Shown here piece after piece: positions 60,758 to 64,000 of a stretch of 64,000 nucleotides of DNA. The notes under the pieces are model-generated. The model worked only from the letters and a program-made list of their open reading frames with translations. It had not been told where the DNA came from and did not search any database. Positions within the stretch are counted from its first letter, which is position 1. Each line of letters begins with the position of its first letter. Origin of the DNA: an uncultured Formosa sp. (lineage in GTDB: Bacteria; Bacteroidota; Bacteroidia; Flavobacteriales; Flavobacteriaceae); NCBI GenBank assembly GCA_913052445.1, contig CAJXDP010000003.1, positions 1 to 64,000 of the forward strand, read 5' to 3'. The position numbers and the translations under genes were made by a program.

Positions 60758-61594
60758 ATGATACAAATAGGAGACTATAACAAATTAACTATCTTAAGAG
60801 ATACAGAACCAGGGTTGTTTTTGGGTGATAACGAAGATCAAGAAGTTTTACTTCCTAACAGATATGTCCCAGATAGTTTTGAAATTGACGATCAGATAGA
60901 TGTTTTTGTATATTTAGATAACGAAGAGCGTCTTGTTGCTGTAACAGATCACCCTTATATAAAAAAAGGCGAGTTCGCATTACTTCGTTGTAATTCTGTA
61001 AATGAAATTGGTGCCTTTTTGGATTGGGGGTTAGTTAAAGAATTATTTTGTCCATTTAGAGAACAATCTTACCCTATGAAAGCAGGGGGTTGGTACTTGG
61101 TATTCTGTTATCTTGACGAGACTTCTGAGCGTCTTGTAGCTTCAAGTAAAACTAATCGTTTTCTTGATAATAAAAAATTATCTGTTGAAGCTTTTGATGA
61201 AGTTGATCTAATTGTTTCTCACCCTTCTGACTTAGGAATGAATGTCATTGTAAATAAAATTCATTTAGGCCTGATATTTAATCAAGATTTATTCAAAGAT
61301 ATTAGCGTAGGAGATAAGCTTAAAGGGATCATTAAGAAAATTAGACCAGGGAATAAACTTGATGTAACTTTAGAAAAAATTGGCTATAGAAATATTGAAC
61401 CTAATGCACAATTAATTTTAGAGTATTTAGAAAATAATGAAAACGGATTTATTAAACTAACTGATAAGTCTTCTCCAGAGGCTATTAAGTCAATGGTTCA
61501 AATGAGTAAGAAAAGTTTTAAAAAAGCTGTTGGAACTTTATATAAACAAAGACAAATCCGAATAGAATTAGATGGGATTTATTTAACAAAATAA
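60758..61594 (+). CDS. cvfB: CvfB-family S1 RNA-binding protein
   Basis: About 278 residues start at the ATG at 60758; an upstream in-frame ATG would add an odd Cys/Phe-rich stretch and is rejected. IQIGDYNKLTILRDTEPGLF and GLFLGDNEDQEVLLP start the first S1-type domain; GAFLDWGLVKELFCPFREQ is the second, and a C-terminal winged-helix (about 215-278) ends IRIELDGIYLTK. CvfB of Staphylococcus binds RNA and controls virulence genes. Such proteins are often misannotated as GntR regulators. Its place inside the men cluster is conserved in Bacteroidota as far as I recall. Confidence 0.9.
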   Translation: MIQIGDYNKLTILRDTEPGLFLGDNEDQEVLLPNRYVPDSFEIDDQIDVFVYLDNEERLVAVTDHPYIKKGEFALLRCNSVNEIGAFLDWGLVKELFCPFREQSYPMKAGGWYLVFCYLDETSERLVASSKTNRFLDNKKLSVEAFDEVDLIVSHPSDLGMNVIVNKIHLGLIFNQDLFKDISVGDKLKGIIKKIRPGNKLDVTLEKIGYRNIEPNAQLILEYLENNENGFIKLTDKSSPEAIKSMVQMSKKSFKKAVGTLYKQRQIRIELDGIYLTK

Positions 61595-61606
61595 TATTGT
61601 AATCCG

Positions 61607-62446
61607 ATGAGTAAAATACAATGGAAAACCGTTAAAGAATTTGAAGACATCACCTATAAGAAGTCTAATGGGGTGGCTCGAATAGCCTTTAATCGTCCAG
61701 ATGTAAGAAATGCATTTAGACCAAAAACAACACTAGAATTATACCAAGCATTATACGATGCAAATGAAGATACAAAAATTGGAGTGGTTTTATTAAGTGC
61801 AGAAGGTCCTTCCTCAAAAGATGGTATTTTTTCGTTTTGTAGTGGTGGGGATCAAAAAGCACGAGGCCATGAAGGCTACGTTGGTGATGACGGTTACCAC
61901 CGATTAAATATATTAGAAGTACAACGTCTTATTAGATTTATGCCAAAAGCGGTTATAGCAGTCGTTCCCGGTTGGGCAGTTGGTGGGGGTCATAGCTTAC
62001 ATGTGGTATGTGATTTAACACTCGCTAGTAAAGAGCATGCCATTTTCAAGCAAACAGATGCAGATGTGACTAGTTTTGATGGAGGTTATGGGTCTGCTTA
62101 TTTAGCCAAGATGGTTGGACAGAAAAAAGCACGAGAGATTTTTTTTCTAGGTAGAAACTACTCCGCCCAAGAAGCATTTGATATGGGAATGGTTAATGCA
62201 GTTGTTACACATTCAGAGCTAGAATCAACAGCTTATGAATGGGCACAAGAAATTTTAGCTAAATCTCCAATCTCAATAAAAATGCTAAAGTTTGCTATGA
62301 ATCTCACCGATGATGGTATGGTAGGCCAACAAGTTTTTGCTGGAGAAGCGACACGACTTGCTTACATGACCGACGAGGCTAAAGAAGGACGAGATGCTTT
62401 TTTAGAAAAAAGACCTCCAAACTTTGATAAAAAATGGATTCCATAA
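61607..62446 (+). CDS. menB: 1,4-dihydroxy-2-naphthoyl-CoA synthase
   Basis: MenB is a crotonase-fold enzyme that closes the naphthoate ring of o-succinylbenzoyl-CoA. It has 279 residues. ARIAFNRPDVRNAFRPKTT, FCSGGDQKARG (oxyanion hole), VPGWAVGGGHSLHVVCDLTL, TDADVTSFDGGYGSAYLA and the C-terminal FLEKRPPNFDKKWIP are all MenB signatures. It is followed one base later by menA. Confidence 0.97.
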   Translation: MSKIQWKTVKEFEDITYKKSNGVARIAFNRPDVRNAFRPKTTLELYQALYDANEDTKIGVVLLSAEGPSSKDGIFSFCSGGDQKARGHEGYVGDDGYHRLNILEVQRLIRFMPKAVIAVVPGWAVGGGHSLHVVCDLTLASKEHAIFKQTDADVTSFDGGYGSAYLAKMVGQKKAREIFFLGRNYSAQEAFDMGMVNAVVTHSELESTAYEWAQEILAKSPISIKMLKFAMNLTDDGMVGQQVFAGEATRLAYMTDEAKEGRDAFLEKRPPNFDKKWIP

Positions 62447-62447
62447 A

Positions 62448-63353
62448 ATGAAAAAGTTTCAAGCATGGATTTCTGCCTGTCGGCTTAGAACGTTGCCATT
62501 GTCAATTTCTGGGGCCATAGTAGGGTCAGGAGTAGCCTATTCAAAAGGTCTTTTAGACTTGTCAGTTTTTATGTTAACGGTCCTCACTACTTTAAGTTTT
62601 CAGATTTTATCAAACCTTGCTAATGATTATGGGGATGGTGTAAAAGGAACTGATAATGAAAATCGTATTGGTCCAGAGCGTGCTTTACAAAGTGGTATTA
62701 TAAGTCCTAAACAAATGCGAAATGCCATTGTTGTCAATGTTGTTATTTGTCTTTTTTTAGTGGTAAGTCTAGTATACCAAGCCTTTGGTGCTGATCAGTT
62801 TTTCACCTCATTTATTTTTATTGTGCTAGGAGTTTTAGCAATTACAGCAGCTATTAAATACACCGTAGGTGCTTCTGCTTATGGTTATAAAGCATTGGGA
62901 GATGTTATGGTATTTTTATTTTTTGGATGGCTGAGTGTTTTGGGAACCTATTTTTTGTACTCTAAACAAATTGATTTTTTAATGATCTTACCAGCAAGTA
63001 CAATAGGGCTTTTGAGTACTGGGGTGCTCAACTTAAATAATATGCGAGATTTTGAATCTGATAAATTATCTGATAAACACACACTTGTAGGCTATTTAGG
63101 CCTAAAAAATGCTAGAATTTACCATTTAACTTTGATATTTACAGCTATGTTATTGATGTTACTATATTTTGCGTTGTCTTCAGAAGACCTTTCAATTCCG
63201 CTAATTATGATCGGACTTACACCATTATTTATTCATCTAAATATTTTTTACAAAGTACAGAACCCAAAGCATTATGATCCTCAGCTAAAAGTTTTAGCTC
63301 TGTCAACATTTTTACTTGCATTAATTTTTGGTACATGTCATATCTTAATTTAA
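62448..63353 (+). CDS. menA: 1,4-dihydroxy-2-naphthoate polyprenyltransferase
   Basis: MenA attaches the polyprenyl tail to DHNA in the membrane. About 301 residues start at the ATG at 62448; an earlier in-frame ATG lies inside menB. WISACRLRTLPLSISGAIVG and the Mg-binding NLANDYGDGVKGTDNENRIGP (in part, about 56-76) and NNMRDFESDKLSDKHTL are the UbiA-family Asp motifs. About eight transmembrane helices follow. It is the step that yields demethylmenaquinone. Confidence 0.95.
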   Translation: MKKFQAWISACRLRTLPLSISGAIVGSGVAYSKGLLDLSVFMLTVLTTLSFQILSNLANDYGDGVKGTDNENRIGPERALQSGIISPKQMRNAIVVNVVICLFLVVSLVYQAFGADQFFTSFIFIVLGVLAITAAIKYTVGASAYGYKALGDVMVFLFFGWLSVLGTYFLYSKQIDFLMILPASTIGLLSTGVLNLNNMRDFESDKLSDKHTLVGYLGLKNARIYHLTLIFTAMLLMLLYFALSSEDLSIPLIMIGLTPLFIHLNIFYKVQNPKHYDPQLKVLALSTFLLALIFGTCHILI

Positions 63354-63371
63354 AATTGTAATAAATCATTT

Positions 63372-64000
63372 ATGAATGCAACTTTTTTTAAGCACAGACT
63401 TATATTTAAACAGCCAAGTGGAACTTCTCGTGGTGTTTTAATTCACAAGGATACTTGGTTAATAGAATTAGAAGATAATGGCTTAAAAGGTGTAGGAGAG
63501 TGCGGTATGTTTAAGGGCTTAAGTATTGATCATCGAGATGACTTTGAGTTGAAGCTAAAATGGGCTTGTCAAAACATTCACTTAGGACTTGAAGCTTTGT
63601 TAGGTCAACTTATTGCGTTTCCATCTATTCAATTTGGATTGGAAATGGCCTTTACATCATTGAACCAAAAATCGCCTTTTGAGTTATTTCCTTCTGAGTT
63701 TACTAGGGGACAAGGCTCAATTCCTATTAATGGCCTTATTTGGATGGGGGAATCTTCGTTCATGAAAAAACAAATTAAAGTTAAGCTAAAAGCAGGGTTT
63801 TCATGTATAAAACTTAAAATCGGAGCACTTCATTTTGATAAAGAATTGGCGCTATTAAAGTCCATTAGAGATGAGTTTAGTGCACAAACTATAGAAATCC
63901 GTGTAGATGCAAATGGCGCTTTTAATCCGATTGAAGCTTTAGAGAAATTAAAACGGCTTTCAGATTTTAATATTCATTCAATAGAACAGCCAATAAAACA
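63372..64000 (+). CDS. menC: o-Succinylbenzoate synthase, cut by the window end
   Basis: This enolase-superfamily enzyme dehydrates SHCHC to o-succinylbenzoate. The first 209 codons are visible and the frame is still open at base 64000. The N-terminal capping domain begins MNATFFKHRLIFKQPSGTSR. GVGECGMFKGLS, PINGLIWMG, the catalytic KxK in CIKLKIGA and the first metal ligand in RVDANGAFNP are present, and EQPIK follows at the very edge. It is 18 bases after menA. menE would be expected downstream. Confidence 0.93.
   Translation, partial: MNATFFKHRLIFKQPSGTSRGVLIHKDTWLIELEDNGLKGVGECGMFKGLSIDHRDDFELKLKWACQNIHLGLEALLGQLIAFPSIQFGLEMAFTSLNQKSPFELFPSEFTRGQGSIPINGLIWMGESSFMKKQIKVKLKAGFSCIKLKIGALHFDKELALLKSIRDEFSAQTIEIRVDANGAFNPIEALEKLKRLSDFNIHSIEQPIK

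Noticed and set aside
1..64000. CRISPR arrays, insertion sequences, prophage or integron
   Set aside because: No spaced identical repeats, transposase, integrase or phage structural genes were seen on either strand.

Overview
The window looks like a chromosomal piece of a marine, proteorhodopsin-bearing flavobacterium (Bacteroidota, Flavobacteriaceae). The evidence is the low GC content, promoters of the Bacteroidota type (TTG then about 19-21 bases then TAnnTTTG), near absence of Shine-Dalgarno leaders, a tmRNA tag GENNYALAA, a type IX secretion (CHU_C) cargo protein, an Oar-like TonB-dependent receptor, a menaquinone pathway, and small families typical of Flavobacteriaceae (DUF4290, DUF493, Lacal_2735, TIGR03643). 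I see no insertion sequence, prophage, CRISPR array or integron. Almost everything is dense, vertically inherited housekeeping sequence.

Layout. 1-5.6 kb: tmRNA, a saccharopine/alanine dehydrogenase-like enzyme, a cold-shock protein, sucC and uvrB. 5.6-10.9 kb: a T9SS cargo protein, an ABC exporter pair, a divergent kinase-fold protein and a pRiA4b ORF-3-like protein. 11-19 kb, mostly minus strand: heme A synthase, cca, Sua5/TsaC, a glycosyltransferase, a DEAD-box helicase, RdgB and RlmH. 19-31.9 kb, mostly plus strand: nadC, a YihY protein, priA, an orphan LytTR regulator, rpsF-rpsR-rplI, a TonB receptor, hisS, tRNA-Met(CAT) and a class IV aminotransferase. 32-38.7 kb: YqgE, HU, fmt, recQ, an AAA_28 ATPase, DUF493, DUF4290, murA and a phnA remnant.

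38.7-49.2 kb is the most distinctive block: two adjacent minus-strand transcription units of about 15 genes. They carry a CPD-type photolyase, a second photolyase of the CryB/FeS-BCP family, DUF2256, a flavin reductase, an AarF/UbiB kinase, a TetR regulator, folE, a glutathione peroxidase, an SDR without its catalytic tyrosine, TspO, an SRPBCC protein and several small unknowns. A channel protein with a NIP-like filter lies just upstream. This reads as a light/UV and photo-oxidative stress module.

49.3-53.4 kb holds a DUF2891 lipoprotein, an aldehyde dehydrogenase, an RluA-family synthase and panB. 53.5-57.3 kb holds dnaK, blh (retinal formation from beta-carotene) and the divergently transcribed proteorhodopsin (proton-pump residues D/T/E, green-tuning Met). 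57.3-64 kb is a menaquinone cluster, menI-menF-menD-cvfB-menB-menA-menC, with menC cut by the window end. The light-driven pump and the quinone pathway thus lie side by side, and similar TTGTTTAA/TTAAACAA dyads sit at the proteorhodopsin promoter and at the promoter of the TetR photolyase operon. That possible regulatory link is the most interesting new hypothesis here.
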